Origin: Riptortus pedestris | Taxonomy: Eukaryota; Arthropoda; Insecta; Hemiptera; Alydidae | DNA: 64,000 nucleotides | Direction of reading: 5' to 3' | NCBI GenBank assembly: GCA_019009955.1 | Contig: CM032228.1 | Span: forward strand, 228,140,001 to 228,204,000 | Shown here: positions 28,177-43,100 of the stretch, in pieces | Layout: every line of letters starts with the position of its first letter | Position numbering within the stretch: position 1 is the first letter of the stretch | Program-made: the position numbers and the translations under genes | The notes under the pieces: generated by a model | Seen by the model: only the letters and a program-made list of their open reading frames with translations | The model's database searches: none | Told to the model about the DNA's origin: nothing

Positions 28177-31100
28177 AGAGGTGTAAAATAATATAAAAAT
28201 ATTAGAAAAAAGTTATGCCAATTTTATATGAAATAATTTTAAGGGAAACTGGAAGTTTATTTGGCAAAATAAGACTATTCTTTAAAAATAAAATAAAAAT
28301 AATACCTGGTTTATTTTTAAGTTCAACAACTGCTTGAACACTTCTGTTGTTATAGTAAATGTTCATTGTTCGAACCATTTTCGTTCTTTTTAAATCTGCT
28401 ATACGAAGAGTTATTTTGCTTATGGTATGACTGCTAACTAGCTTCACAATTTGAGTTGTGGTAGTAAATTTCGAATCAATCTGGAATAAATAAGGAATAA
28501 GTGTTATGAAAACATTATTATAAAAATATCAAATCATTGTGTTTGAAATGAAAATTGTCCCATTTTTCCTTCTAGGAACCTCCTAAGTTTAAGCCAGCTA
28601 ATGATACTTCTGCAGGCTAAAGTTTTGCTTTTTCTTTATCTTAATTAAACTTCCAAATACAAAATAGTATCATTATAATGATTTCCAAGAGAGAGAAAAA
28701 AAATTAAATTTCGTAAATAAATTATGTCAAATTAATTTCTTTTTGGCCAGTTAGTATTTTCTAATACTAAATAACATTATTATAATTATCCTACAAGTTA
28801 TTATTACAAGCTCCTATGATTGACAAATGGCTCTTCTATAATCTTAAGGTTAACAAGCACTTCTCTAGTATAAAGATTTAAGCCACTGAAGGGATAATAT
28901 TTTGGCCCTAAAACTTTTAGGACCAAATATAATAAAGAGATATGAAGAAGGGTTTTATTCACTAACCTCAAGATAAATATATTTGAAACAATAAGGTGTG
29001 AAGTAGAATGTATAATAGAATCAAATCAGAACCACAAATGCAAATTTTTTTTTTAATTTTTTTTTTAAAAGCAACATATAATAATATAACAAATTTGAAA
29101 TGCCAATGCCAGAAACAAAAATTAAAACTAGTAAAAGATAGATATAAAATTTTAAATACTGGTATTTGTTTAAATAGCAAAATAATTCATATTTCAAATT
29201 TCTGTATTTCAACAGATTCTGTTGAACAAGTGAACTTTGTGAACACCCTGGTACAGTGTAGCAGTTAAATTCCTCTAAATTTAGACAACATATACATATA
29301 TCCTATGCAAAAGGAAAACTCCTCTCCCTACTCTCTGTGTTATGAGTTACAGGAATTTTGTCTAAGTGGGCGTGAGAAAATCATATTCAATGAATTGTTT
29401 GAATTAATTTAAAATGGAAATGGTGAAGATATTTTTCTGGCAAGGGATTAAATATATTAGAAAAAAAAAATTATGAGACCGAACCTTTATTGATGATAAT
29501 TTGATATTTGTCATTGGCAATTCGGGGTTGTTGCAGACCAAACAAGGATCACTTTCCAGGTAGTAACCTTCTAGTTCCACATATTGTGCCAGCTGTGTGT
29601 AGAGGCTAGCATTCGGATGTTCTAGGAGAACTTGATTTTGTATTCTTAGCATCTTAACAGCCTTTTCTATACACTCTTCCATCTATAACAGCCCATTAAA
29701 ATGTAATTACAATACAAATAAAACATTTAAGACTAAATTAATGTTCATCTTCTCTTTAATCTGATGTTGCAGAATTATCTTCATGTTTAAGTCACTTAGA
29801 CAAAAATATAATAAGAGAACACTGGAGTGAATATCAGACGTGAGAGAAGATAACAGCAATTTCCATCAGAATGGTTTTAAATTTAGAATTTATTAAGTTT
29901 ATTTACCTTGGCCAGAGAGGAACTATTAGATTTAATAGAAAAGTAACCAAGCAAATCAACAAACTGAGCAGCTTTGCGGCCATATGATGGTAATTGTGGC
30001 CAAAGGGACCATAATTGATCTAATACAGCTTCTTGTTCACTGGTTTCAGAGTTCCTGAAAACAAAAAGAAGTTTATTTAAATAAAATAGGATTCTCGAAA
30101 AAGTATGAAAACATGAAGTAAACAACAATTTGAAATACACGTTCTATACATTCTTATTTATTACATCTACTTTATGCAGCTGATGCTAATTGGACAGATA
30201 TGTTTTATTGCTTTCTAGCTAGGGTTTATTAAGGATTTTGTTAAGCACGTTTGCTACTACATATGTGTTCAAGGTTAACCAAGAAAAATTTGGTTTTCAG
30301 AATTATCCTTTTCCACTCTTCTGAATCCATCTAGACTAGTTTAGATGTACTTGTATTTACGAATGTAGGTATCTCATATAACTGAAAAATGACTAGCTTT
30401 AGAATGTTGAAATTTTGTATTCAGGACTGTAGTAACTTCCAGTTGTACAACCCCACTTTTCATTTACATTGATTAATGAGAGGGAGGGTTAGTGAGGTTG
30501 AAAAAAAAAAGCAATTACCCCAAAACTATAAGAGATATTGAACAGTTGTGTAGGACCATTTTTATCATCGAAAGATCAATAAATTATAACCTATGACTTT
30601 TTTAAATCTGACACATTGCAATAAAGATATCACATGTCATTTTCAAATGAAATAATTTTAAATGAAGTGAAACAAAAGTTAATTTAATAGTAATGCGAGG
30701 GACTAATGTGATACCCACATCAGATAATTTAGATTTATCTTGCTAACATTGTATAAGAAAATTATGTGAATGTTAGTATAGTGGACTTTCCATTTTTTAT
30801 TTATTTTATTTTATATTTAGAGTCACGATTATGTTCATTGCTTTAACCCCCTGTTTGCTTGGGGTAGCAGGTGCTGATCTTGCTGTCTCTTCAGTTTATC
30901 TTTGCAAGTAAAGTCTTTACCTTACTTGCAAAGATAAACTGAAGAGACTTTAACAAAAATAGTTAGGTGATATAAGAAGCTTCATAAAAAGATTTTTGCA
31001 TAACAAATAAATAGAATTAGACTTTCTATTAGATTCATTCTAATGGAGAGGAAGTATTTGGATTGAAAAAGTAAGTAAATGAGTAAAGGAATTAATAAGA

Positions 31101-34100
31101 AATTAGAACAGAATTTGATTCAGACGGTAAACAGCCAAAAACAAACAAAATTTCTAGTTTGAACATTTTTGTTCAAGATCTTTAAGTCTATTGATTAACA
31201 TAGACATTAAATGCAAGCATTTACCATTTATTGACATTAAATGCAAGCATAAAGGCCATAAGGAATGACTATAAAATGAAAAAATACCTGTATATGGATA
31301 GTATAAGAGCATGTGCCTGCCACCGCATGTTTGATGCATTTGTTTCAAGAAGGAATGATCTCATAAACCTAGTAAGCAAGTCTTTAGGAACTTGGCTATT
31401 AAGTTGCCTTACTAGGGCTAAGCATTGAGCATCTTCAACTTCACTATCATCAATTTTGTCCTTACTGGCTCTAGTGCTGGTTGAGGGTTTAGCAGCCGAA
31501 TCCTAATTAATAATAAGAATAATACAACAAGTTATTAATAATGAAATAAAAATCTAAATATCTTTAAGATAGTAAAAGAACAAAAAACTTACTTGTTGCT
31601 GAGAAGGAGTGGTAGCCTGATGTTTGGTAGGGCAAAGAGCACACTGCAGTAACTGTAAAGCAATGCCAGCAACAGCTTCCTCAACTCCACAACTAGTTTC
31701 AACAAGGAAAGTTAGAACAGATGGATCATCCAGGCAAAATTTACGCCAATTTCCAGTTCTTCCTGTTCCAACTTCAACACACGCCTTAAGATGTTCAGTA
31801 ACTTCAACTAAAGAATCGTAAGACAAAGGTTCCCTTCCTTCTAAACATTGTTTAACAGACTGAAAAAATACACAAAAGATTGTAAGTGTCTATTAAAATT
31901 GACAGAATTATTATCGCGTACAGGCTAAAAAACAGTATTTACACACCTCGTAATCTACAAATCTAAGATTAGATATAATCTAAAATGAGAGGTCATATAA
32001 AATATGGATGAAACTACATCTTACCTTCATGTGAGATTCAAGTGCATGCAGATCTCGCCTTTGTCGATATTTCTCTTTGTTTCCACAAATAAACAGAAGT
32101 AGCTTCCGCACTTGCCTTCTTACAAATGGTGTTTGCTGAGTCATCATGTATTCACAAAGGTAATAGAACCAGGCCTGTGCAGAGAGATACATAGAGTTAA
32201 ATTAATTAGTCTATTGGGTTTGCAATAATGTTTTATTTTGGTCAATTAAGTATTACATTAGAGTAGCTTGTATATTTTTCAAACTAGTAATATAGTTTTA
32301 TTATATATTTCTTTCAATATTTTTCAGCCTTTGCAAAATTGGCACATTAATCTTTAATATCAGTGAAGATCTTTGAATATATATAGAATAGGATCGAAAA
32401 ATAGGAGAGGAAAGTAGGAAAATGCTAATTGATTGATATTTCAATGTTTGCCAGTTCTTTTATTATGAAAGTGAAGTAGATTTAAAATGATTTTCTGTAT
32501 ATTAACTTTAAATGTCCCTTTTCTTGTAAATATTGTTACAAGGCACTGACTGAACTTGTATGCATTACAAAACAACTGACTAACCTTTTATCTTGAGTAT
32601 CATGTTCATACTAAGTAAATGAAAATATAAACTACAGATAACTTGTTTAAAAATAACAAATTCAACAGCATATTTTCCGTTAATATTTCCCTTTTTTTGC
32701 TAAAGTATTCTTACTCTGAAAATAGTTTTAAAGGATTTTTTGTTGAGTTTGATTTGGCCTTGGCTTTTTGCTCTAGCAGCTTGTGCACTAATAAAAATAT
32801 GTATTATGCTAATTTACAGAGGTTCTGCAAACTCCTACTTCAAGAAGCATGGAGTACTAAGTCTTTTTAAAGACAAGAGGCATATGGTCCTTCTCTTCTG
32901 GTTTCAGTGTTCTGATTGGCTGTGCCTTACGCTTGACTATAGTATTCCATACTTCTGCTGGAGCACTCCCTTCATCTTCACTCATGCTGTGTGACTTTTA
33001 GTATATTCGTGTAGTGTGTTTATTCTGAGCATATACCCCCAGCCCTTAAAATTTACTTAATTTTCAATAATGCCTGAAGGAGTTTGCAGACACATTTACA
33101 TAATAAAATTTTATTGATGGAATTAAAAGTCAAGCCAGCTTATCACACAGAAGTAACAATGCCTAGTATGAATCTAAGTTGTCATAGAAATTATCCTGTG
33201 AAATCCAATAATTGAATACATAAATGAAAGAATATTAGGTAAAACCTCTGACGAAAGCTTACCTGAGGAAATGATATATGAATTGGAGTATGTTTTTGAA
33301 TCTGATAGGGGAGCCTAAGAGCCATTTCAGTAAGAAGCTGGGGATATGCTTCAAAAACATCAGTAGCATGCCCCCTAACATACTGCCGGAGGAAGAAAGG
33401 TGACATATCTGGTGGCGTTGAAGGAAGATGAGGCTTCAAGAGTGCTCCACTTACGCTAGTACTAGCTTCTTCCTGGGATGAACTGTGAAATAGCACAACA
33501 AGAACAATATAAACAATTGCAATAGTTGGGCAAATATCAATTATTTACTGATCTTGATAATTATAAAGTGATTTCAGAGTAAAGTAATATAATAATTGGC
33601 TGAAATAAGAAATACTACATGTTTCAAAACTTCAATACTTACTTTTTCCAGTATGGTATAAGCTCCTTGAGTAAAATGAGACAATAATCAATAACTCCTG
33701 ATTGCAAAAGCATATTAGCAGTGGTCTGTGACACGAAGCTTGAATTGCCTGCTTTAGATGATGACTTAGGTCGAGACATTAAAACGCCTGAAAAACACAT
33801 CAGTATTTAATACAAATTTATTTTTTAAACAGCACTCTGACTTCATAGTAAATATGTTATAAAAAGTGAGAGGGTTGTTATATATCATAAGATCAGTTAA
33901 TATATCAAAATTATTACCGCAAGTATTAATACGAAAATACAATCTTGACCATCATCCTTTTAAAAATATATACTACATTAGACATAAAATAAAGAAAAAC
34001 AATAAGGAAAATACAATTTTAAAGATGGATTTGGCATGGTCAAGGATTTAAAACTTTTAAATTTCAATAATAGTGGAATGACTTCACATAAAGTTTAAGT

Positions 34101-37100
34101 TAGCTGAGAGTGTTTTACATCATTTTAGCAGTCATGAGGGTAAGTTTTCATTTTGTAAAGATATTCTTACAAATTAAAGAATCCTATATAATAAAACAAA
34201 TAGCAATTGTCAATAATGAACTATAAATGAAATAAAAATGTTTAATTGTGACACAATTGCTAGGAATAACACCATTAATCTGAAAGGCAGCAATTTTTGA
34301 TAACTGGATCTCTATTAAACTGGGTTTCGTCCTAGTGGGTTTCAAGATATAGATTACCTCACTAAATGGGGGAATATTACACCTTCTGAAAAATAGTTGT
34401 ATCAATATATATGAAGATTGATGTAATGTTAGAAAATAAAAATCATATTAATTTAATTACTTAGCAATCGCATAACAACTAGTTGAACTTCTCGCTGAAG
34501 ATTCCTAGCGCAAATGTCTTGGATTTCTGGATTACTCAGTTTCAGTAATGAAAGAACTGCAGTGATTAAATTCTCAAGGCAGACTCTGCCCCTTTCTTCC
34601 TCTCCGTCCAAGTCAGACGTCAACATCAAAACAACCTGCAAGTATAAAAGAAATAAAAATAATATAACCACTGAACACAATGCTATGATTTATTTGAACA
34701 TAATAAGTATTAGAAACAAAAATAGACACAGCCACATCTTATGTACTGTATGTATAATATTGGTTTTTGATAAATATAATGGTACTATTTGATGACCACG
34801 AAAGCCCTAGATATTTTAGTTGGATTTAAATTAAATTAGAGGCACTTAACACACAGAATCTGTGACATCTGTTTTTTATAAGAAAAGATATGAAGACGAA
34901 TGCACATTAAGTTAATTACCAACAAGAAAACATTAAAATTAACATTACATTGAATAACTGTTGTGAAAAATTACCTGCATGAATGGGATAGCGATAACAC
35001 CGCTAACATTTTGTAAGTTTGGCACATGCTGCACAAATTTCTCAAGAATAGCTAATCTCAAGTTATGGAGAGTTGTTGTTCCTTCAATTTCTGTTTCGCC
35101 TTCTGCTTCTAGACCATCAGTTTCTTGTGCCTGAAGTAAAAAAAGTAAGTATTTGTTACTTTAAATAACAGTTGTACATTGTGAATCATATTCTGTTTGA
35201 AAGTATAATTTATCTTTATTATATGATTGGACTATTTGTTTCTCTTTTTAGTATCTTGACTTAATAATTATTTTTTACAGTGTTAAAAATAAAGTTAGTA
35301 CTGCAACTGCAACTGAGTTGTTCTTTTATACTTTTTAAAAAAACATTTCAGATCAAAATAAATATTGAAGACAACATTAGGAAAAATAATAGGTAGATGA
35401 AAATAAAGAAAATTTCCTTCATGTTGAAGGTTTATATTATATAATTATAATCATTTTTGCAACTTTATTTATCAAATATAACATACATACTTAAAAGTCA
35501 ACTAGGAAATGACAAAGGATTTTTTGAAATGTTTGATTAGGCTTAATAAAATCCAAAAATTCCATTTGAGCCTGGGCTTTTTTTTAAAAAAAAAAAAAAA
35601 TAATAAAATAAACTGCTTGGGTTATTTGGGAGGGCCAAGAAGTCTGTAATATACTTGATCATAAAAATAATTTTTGGGTGATTTTTATGACAAATATTTT
35701 GTAGTTTCATTTAATAATTAACATTTTTTATAGTATAAAAACATTCTTCAGACATGAAGTTCTTTAATTCATTTTTAAACAAAGAATATTTAACGAATTT
35801 AACAAACAGGCAGTGTGTTAAAGAGTTTTACTCCTGAAAATGATAAGCTATTCTCAAAATATTTATTTTTGTTTGGGAGGGGGGTTTAGGACATAATGTA
35901 CTCATTCAATAGGAAAGTAATATAAGACATCAAAGAAATAAAATTCGTTTGAGGGAGTTATCTGGTTATAAGAAGTAAACATTTAAAGAGATTTTACTAT
36001 TATTTAGACCATTTATGAAAAGACATAAAATAATATACCTGGAAAGCAGAGGGAGCTCCAAGGGAGCTGGTTTCACTCCTTGCACCAACAAGAGCTTCTT
36101 GTTCGCCATATGCTGAGCTTCTACCAGATACATTATGCTCTCCAGTAATGCTATCTACAGCACTTCCGCCACTTTCGGAGCCACCAGAGCCTCCCTGAAA
36201 ACCAGAAATTATTTATTGATAATGGATGGATCTTGGGGTTGTAAATCCTTGTGGCAAAACCCTGCCATAGAGCTGTGGTGAAAGAGTGAAGTGGTCAGCT
36301 TGACACACTGCCAGCCATAATAATATAAAATTTTAAATGTTTTGATCATTCGCACATATAGAGAACAATTTGTACTTTTTTCATTTTTTTGGCTTGATAT
36401 CATAAGTCCCCAAAACCATTTCTACTTGAAAACTACCTATTATTATTATTCTATACTTGCATATGGAAATGGCCAAAGACTGTCCAACTTTAACTAACAA
36501 GCAAGTAGAGGAAATTATTATGTTTGATTCTGGAAAATTGGTGCAAGGAAAACCCCATGGTGAAACCTTTGGGATTAATAGAGTCCTCTCTGAACAAGCT
36601 GAAAGGGAACAGGCTAGTTTTGACATGATCACTTAGAATGTGAATTAGAGGGACTAATATTTTACAGTTAATAGACTTGTTTATCATTTTTCGTCCATAT
36701 AAATACTCAAGATCAAAAATAAACTTCTATTCTCAATAACTGAATTCATTCTTTCCTTTTCTTGTGTTGATGATACTATAGGCAAAGATCGCTTATTTAT
36801 TATTAAATTATTTACTCAAATACCTGCCTCCCGAAGTGATCCAGCATCAGGGGAACTTCTAAAATATTAATAAGCAGGGGAGAGTTATAATGGCAAAGCA
36901 CTGTTATTAAGTAGAGGTGCTGCTATTAAGTTCAAAACTATCGCATTCAACATTTTATTTAGTAGTGCAGGCACCAGAGGCTTAGGAGGTTTGATTTCAA
37001 ACCGTTCAACCTGGTGCCTACTCAGAATTGTAAGGGAACTAAGGAGGTACTTGAATATAGTAGGGATCTTTGGTCTGTAATGTCACCACAATAAGGCAGG

Positions 37101-40100
37101 ACATACATAAAAAAAAAAGATCCCAACCTCCTACAATGCACTTGGGAGGCCTTGTGTCTTCATGGACTGTTAAGCCATTTTTATTTACTTATTTTTATGA
37201 TGAATATTAAATAAGTAAACTGTTATCTATTCCCCACTAATAATATAAAAATACATAACTTAAGATAACAGCAGACACATTGAATTAACCACCTAATTTT
37301 CTCAAATGAAGAATAATTTAAATATTATTTAAAGAACTTTCGTCTGGAATGTACTTGTTGTAGAAGTGTAAATATTTTATATTATTTACCGAGCAATATT
37401 TTAACAAAAATTTTGTCATCAGAAGAAGACTGGGAGGACACTGTTTGGGGATAGTTTCAAATAAAAAGAAATGTTCCCTTAATCGTGTGTAACTATTCTG
37501 GACTGAAATGGGGCCCATTTCCAACACTAGATGCATTATGAACAAATTAAGTTTCCTAAAAAAAACTCCCTGCTCTAATATTTATTTGTTTTATAACAAT
37601 TTGATATTATTTACCTAGCAATACTACAACAATAATAAACCAATGTTCTCATCAGAAAAAGAGACAACTGGAAAATGAAACAGGAAAATGTAAACTAAAT
37701 AAATTATGTATAACATATAACTTTTTTAGTTATCAAAAATGATTATGAATTATATTAAATTATTCCTACAAAATTAAAACATATTTCATAAAAAAATAAT
37801 AAAAATAAAATCTAATTCAAAGAAGCAACTTTCAGGCAAGTAAGAATTAATTAAATATAGAATAATAATAATGATCAGTTAGAAAATTATTTGCTTGAAA
37901 TTAAGAAAGAAAAAAAATAGGTAACAACCTGGTCTGCTGGAGAGGTTCGTAGAGTACTTCCATCAGTTGCAGCTGTTGATCCTTCATCATCAGAACCGCC
38001 AGCAGATGCAGTAGTATCAGAGTAATGGCCAGCCTCTTGACTTTGCCCTCCTCCAACAGGCACCTGACCACTAGCCAAAGCCTAAAAGAAAGTAAAACAC
38101 AAATATGTATATTTTATGATGGAAGAAAACTATAATGTTGCATAGGCTTTTCTACTTAGTACATAGCGCCAGCCAATTTTTATGACATAGTTTGATCCAT
38201 TATTAAATTTTTCCAAATGGAAGTGTGAACTTCATAAACTGAATTATTGAGTTGTCTGGGCTCAGTAGAATTGCAGGTTCTTCAAAATGTTATCCACTAT
38301 GTTGTGAATTTTTAAAGTTCAAAGAGAGATTCTTATAAAATAACTAGCTCAGATACCCGGCTTCGCTCGGGAATTCATTTGTGGCTGAATGTTGATGGTA
38401 TTTTTTTGGCAAGGCTTTATTTTGCACAATATTTTGACATTTACCCGTCCCAGTGTTTAGGGTTAATACCCGTCGTTTCTGTGGATTTGTTAATAATAAA
38501 ATTAATTTTTTATGTAAGACTTCACTGTCCTCCATATTGTCATATTTCCCGCTTCCTGTGCATTATGCATAGATTTGAATTATTAAGGACTAAATATTAA
38601 CATACATTTGAATTACTTTTTCCAGGTGAGGTACCTGGTAGTTCATATTGAAAAGAATTCTTGAGCACATTTCTCTAAATAACAAAATAAACAACTTTTG
38701 TTATGTGCATATTTGCCGAAACTACAATAGGAAACGAAATATCAATATTTTTAATTTCAGGTCTCCCTTATAACCCCCACTCCTGCCTGTCCCTAGAAAT
38801 AGTATGGCTTTTTATAAGGAAGGCGTTAGTGCTAATACACATACTGAGTGTTTTATTTAGTTCGGTTGAGTCTTTTGTGCCAAATACAATTTTTCACTTC
38901 CGCTATAATTTTTAGCGTATATCTCGTTTATAATTCGGTATACGAAAAAAGTGTATATAACAAAAGTTACTCTAAATAGCAAAATAAACAACTTTTGTTA
39001 TGTTCATATTTGCCGATAAACCAATAGGAAACGAAATATCGCTATTTTTAATTTCTGGCTTTCCTTAAAACCCCCACTCCTGCCCGTCCCTAGAAATGTT
39101 GGTATGGCTTCTTATAATGAAAGCGTTAGTGCTAATACACATACCGAGTTTTATTTATTTCGGTTGGGTCTTTTGTCCCAAATAATATTGTTGACTCCCG
39201 CTATAGTCATAAGCGTATAACTCATTTAAACTTCGGAATACGATGAAAGTGTTTCTGACAAAAGTTACTCTAAATAACAAAATAAACAACCTTTGTTATG
39301 TGCATATTTGCGAAAAACCCAATAGAAAACGAAATATCGTGACTTTTAATTTCAGGCCTCCCTTATAACCCCCACTCCTGTTTGTCTCAGAGAAAATTAA
39401 TATAGCCTATCTCTCAAGTTGGACCAGACTGCTCACGGTGTGCCAATTTAATTTAAAATCGGTTAAGTAGTTTAGGATTCCATCGCGGACAAACATCGTG
39501 ACAGGAGATTTATATATATTAAGATTCAACAGTAAAAATCCATCTGTCAAAAAGTAACCTCTAGAGCTTTTTGGGTTAGCAAATAACAATGTTATTAATA
39601 TAATGTCAAACCTTTGCAAATATTGACTTGGGTGGAGTGGAGTGTAGACGAAACATTTCTGAAGAAGACTACAGGCTTGAGGACAAAGGAGATCATGGAT
39701 GGACCACTTCTTTGGATGATAAACAAATGTTAAAATTGTTTTGACGTTAATTCTTTAAAATTAAAAATAAATAAATTTCATGAAAACAAAATCAAGAACT
39801 AGAAAGTTAACTAGAGCCAGTTAACTTTCAGTTGGAAAATCAACCACTTCTGAGCAGCCTCCACAAATCATCAGGTGAAAACATAAAAAAATGGATTTCC
39901 CACACACTGACAAATCAATCACCAAATAATTGAATGATATGAAGGAATAATGTGGAACCTTCTTTCCACAAATTAACTAACATTTTCTGAGCAGAATCAT
40001 TACTTGAGGCAAAAAGTGGGTTTTTCACTAGATAGAGGCTGCATAAAGTTGAGACACCTTAGCATTGTCCGAAGAAGACAGTTCAAAAAAGTAAAAATAA

Positions 40101-43100
40101 AGTAATCTTTACTGTTTGAATTAAGCACTACAGCTTTCTAAACCATTGAGAAATCATCGGTAACAGGCAGGATTGTACTCAAATCAGAAATGGTCAGCAC
40201 TCATATAATCTGAGGTGAATTGAAAGACGAATTATGTCCACTATAATCTTCAATCTCATGTCCCATTCTCTCTTTCAAAAATTCTGGGGAAGTGACACTG
40301 ATAATCACTACATTTTTAGACATTTATTTGTACCACTATTGGCAAGTTAAAAAAAAACAGTCCAACCAAAAATTAGTGGAAAAATCTTTTATAGAAACCA
40401 TGAATTTTAAGGGCATTTATTTTTATTCATAAGATTAATAGCAAAGGAAAAAGTGTATAGTAATAGAAACTATTTTAATGGGTTAGATCCTTGTATAGCA
40501 AAAGCATAAATTAGTAATCTGGTTCGACAAAGAATATGATTTTTTTTTCTATAGAGCTCACCATTTGTAGTACGTACTATTTCATAATGTTGATGAATGA
40601 AAGAATAAATAAAATAAAATAGAAGCAAACCTGTAATGCAGGGCCAGCAAGGTTTTGGAATGCCTGAAGATTAACAAGGCCTCCTTCATGATCTTGAAGA
40701 CTGAGAGCAATGGCTAATTCTACCATTGTTTCATCATCAGCATCAGGAGGAATATCGAGCATAGGAGCAAATCCTGATCCACCATTCACACCACCTAATA
40801 GAGCCTCCATATTCATGGACACACCACTAGCACCACCTAAATATATAATATATTGTTATAAATCAACTATTTAAGACAATTCAAATTGATCAGAAATAGT
40901 TTAAAGTCTAGGATATTCAATTTTAAACAATATGAAAAAGTAGGTTACAGTTGCGTTTAGTTTTGCTTTGTTATGTATCATTTCTGAATAAGAAAAGTAC
41001 AAATAGGTAAATCTGGGAAATGTATAAGTATGGCAGGTTAGACCATATTTACTCATAATAATATTATTATGATATAAACTTAAAAGAGTTAAATATATTA
41101 CCTGGATCGGGAGCAAGAAGAACAATAGGCTCAACAGTTTCTTCAAATTGGTTTGGCTCGGCTTCAGAGGAGTCCTGAGATGGTTGAGAAACAGGTCCTT
41201 GTTTGTCTATTTCGGCTGTTCCTGGACCACAGTAAAATATTTAAAAATACATATTATATAAACTATATATGTACAATTATAAAGTGAATAACTTATCTGT
41301 TGACTATTTATTAAGCAAAAGTTGTGTGAAATGTTAGGCTTCAGGGACTAATTTACAGAGCCCTTTTCCCCTCCACTGAGGAAGAGTAAGTAGACTAATT
41401 GAATAACAAGTATGAAAATCTGCAGTTTATGCAACTTCTGAATTACATTCTTCTTAATTAATACTAAACAATCTTTTATCACAACTAAGGCTAACCAGGA
41501 GTGCTCACAACTAGCCATGATGAGGCTCGGAATTTCATGGTGAACCTATGTATATAAAATAGGTTTTTGTTCTGATTTATAGTATTTAGAATAAACGTAA
41601 CATTTTTAAAATTGATGCTATTGATATTTGGCAAAATACCAATATTAACAATAATATACAAGTAATGGTTTCTTTATTTGTATAACTAAATAAAGTAAAA
41701 AAAAATGCTTAAAATAGCTAATGTAAGAAAAATGGGTAAACTAATAATACAACTAAGTGATCTATTGAAAAATGAATTATAGTACAGTGTCCTGTTTACT
41801 TATAAAATTTGAACTCAATATATTAAGTTTGTTTAAAAATCATGTTATTGTTTTCTAGAGAACTTGTGAGTTATTCTTTTAATAACAAGAAAGCTTTGCT
41901 GAAAAAGCATGCAAAAAACTTTGAATAGGAGCCACAATGGACTAAAGAACTATGAGTTCTTTAAGGTTGTTTCGTTATTTTTTGATAATTAGAACATTTT
42001 TATTTGTGTATACATAGATAATTTATTGTAAAAGGTAATCAAATGAGGCGCTTGATATGATGGATTATCATCTATGGTTACAATTTTTTTTTTTTATGAT
42101 TTAATAACCCGTAAAACACTCTCTTTACCCGCCCATTTCACGACTAATCCATTCCTGATTAAAGTTGCATCCTGAGATGTTGTATGGGAGGTTTGGTCCG
42201 GTATTTGTGCCATTGTTGCAGAGCCGATGCTTGGTATTTGGTTGTATCGCACATACATTCAGGTTGAGCTCTCTTTGTTTGTGAGGTGCTTCTAGATATG
42301 ACAGTAATCCGAACTCAGTGGGAATCTGTCTTCCTAACATTAGAAGACAGAACATTCATAAGGTGGAACGTTTGTTATAATTATACTCCCATGAAGGACC
42401 CTAGTGAAGTTAGTTCATCTTGCTTCCTGTATTTTACGCAGCTGTTTGATTGAGACTCTTTCTTCTACCCTGTGGGATTTCGTCCTCAAGATATATGCTC
42501 AGATTTTCTAATGTAGAGTAGTGAGATTCCGAATTCCTATTTGAATGAATCTGTTTCCTACCCATATTTCCTTTCTCTCTCACCTCTTTCTCAGTGCAAT
42601 TGCTGCAGAGGAAAGACAATTTTTATTATAATAATTTCCTTTTGTTTAAATGTATTTATTCTTCCATTTCTTTCTTTATCTGAGCTTGCCAGAGCCTATT
42701 TCTTATGCATTCATTCATTATTATTATTATTTTCCTTTCACTCCAGGGTATTTATTATTTATATTTATAACTTTATTCGTGTATTTAATAGATAATACCA
42801 GAGAATCCCAATGCCATTTTTATTAAAATTATTATTATTATAACTTTATTTGACAAAGATAGTAACAAAAAGCTAGATTGTTCTATGGTTAAAAGACTTT
42901 GTTGTATTAAATGAATCCAATAATTAAGTTCATTATATACTGGGATGTGATTTGAAATTATTTTTGTGTTCGTTAAGAAAGAAGATGTACATACCCTAGA
43001 TTCACTGTGCCTCCTATAAAAACTTCAGTATGAAAACACAATTTAAAGAATAGCAAAAGATTTAAGGAATCTTGAGTTACAATATAAACATCAAAACGAA

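Noticed and set aside
29008..29268. ORFs on both strands in an AT-rich intron
   Set aside because: Low-complexity Lys/Asn/Phe/Ile composition typical of chance frames in AT-rich DNA.
30176..30285. Another SINE copy
   Set aside because: Only weak similarity to the body (GCTAATTGGACAGATATG, CTAGCTAGGGTT); head and tail not recognisable.
36930..37180. Possible second SINE type with GTTTGATTTCAAACC
   Set aside because: No second copy in the window and no A box or tail found.
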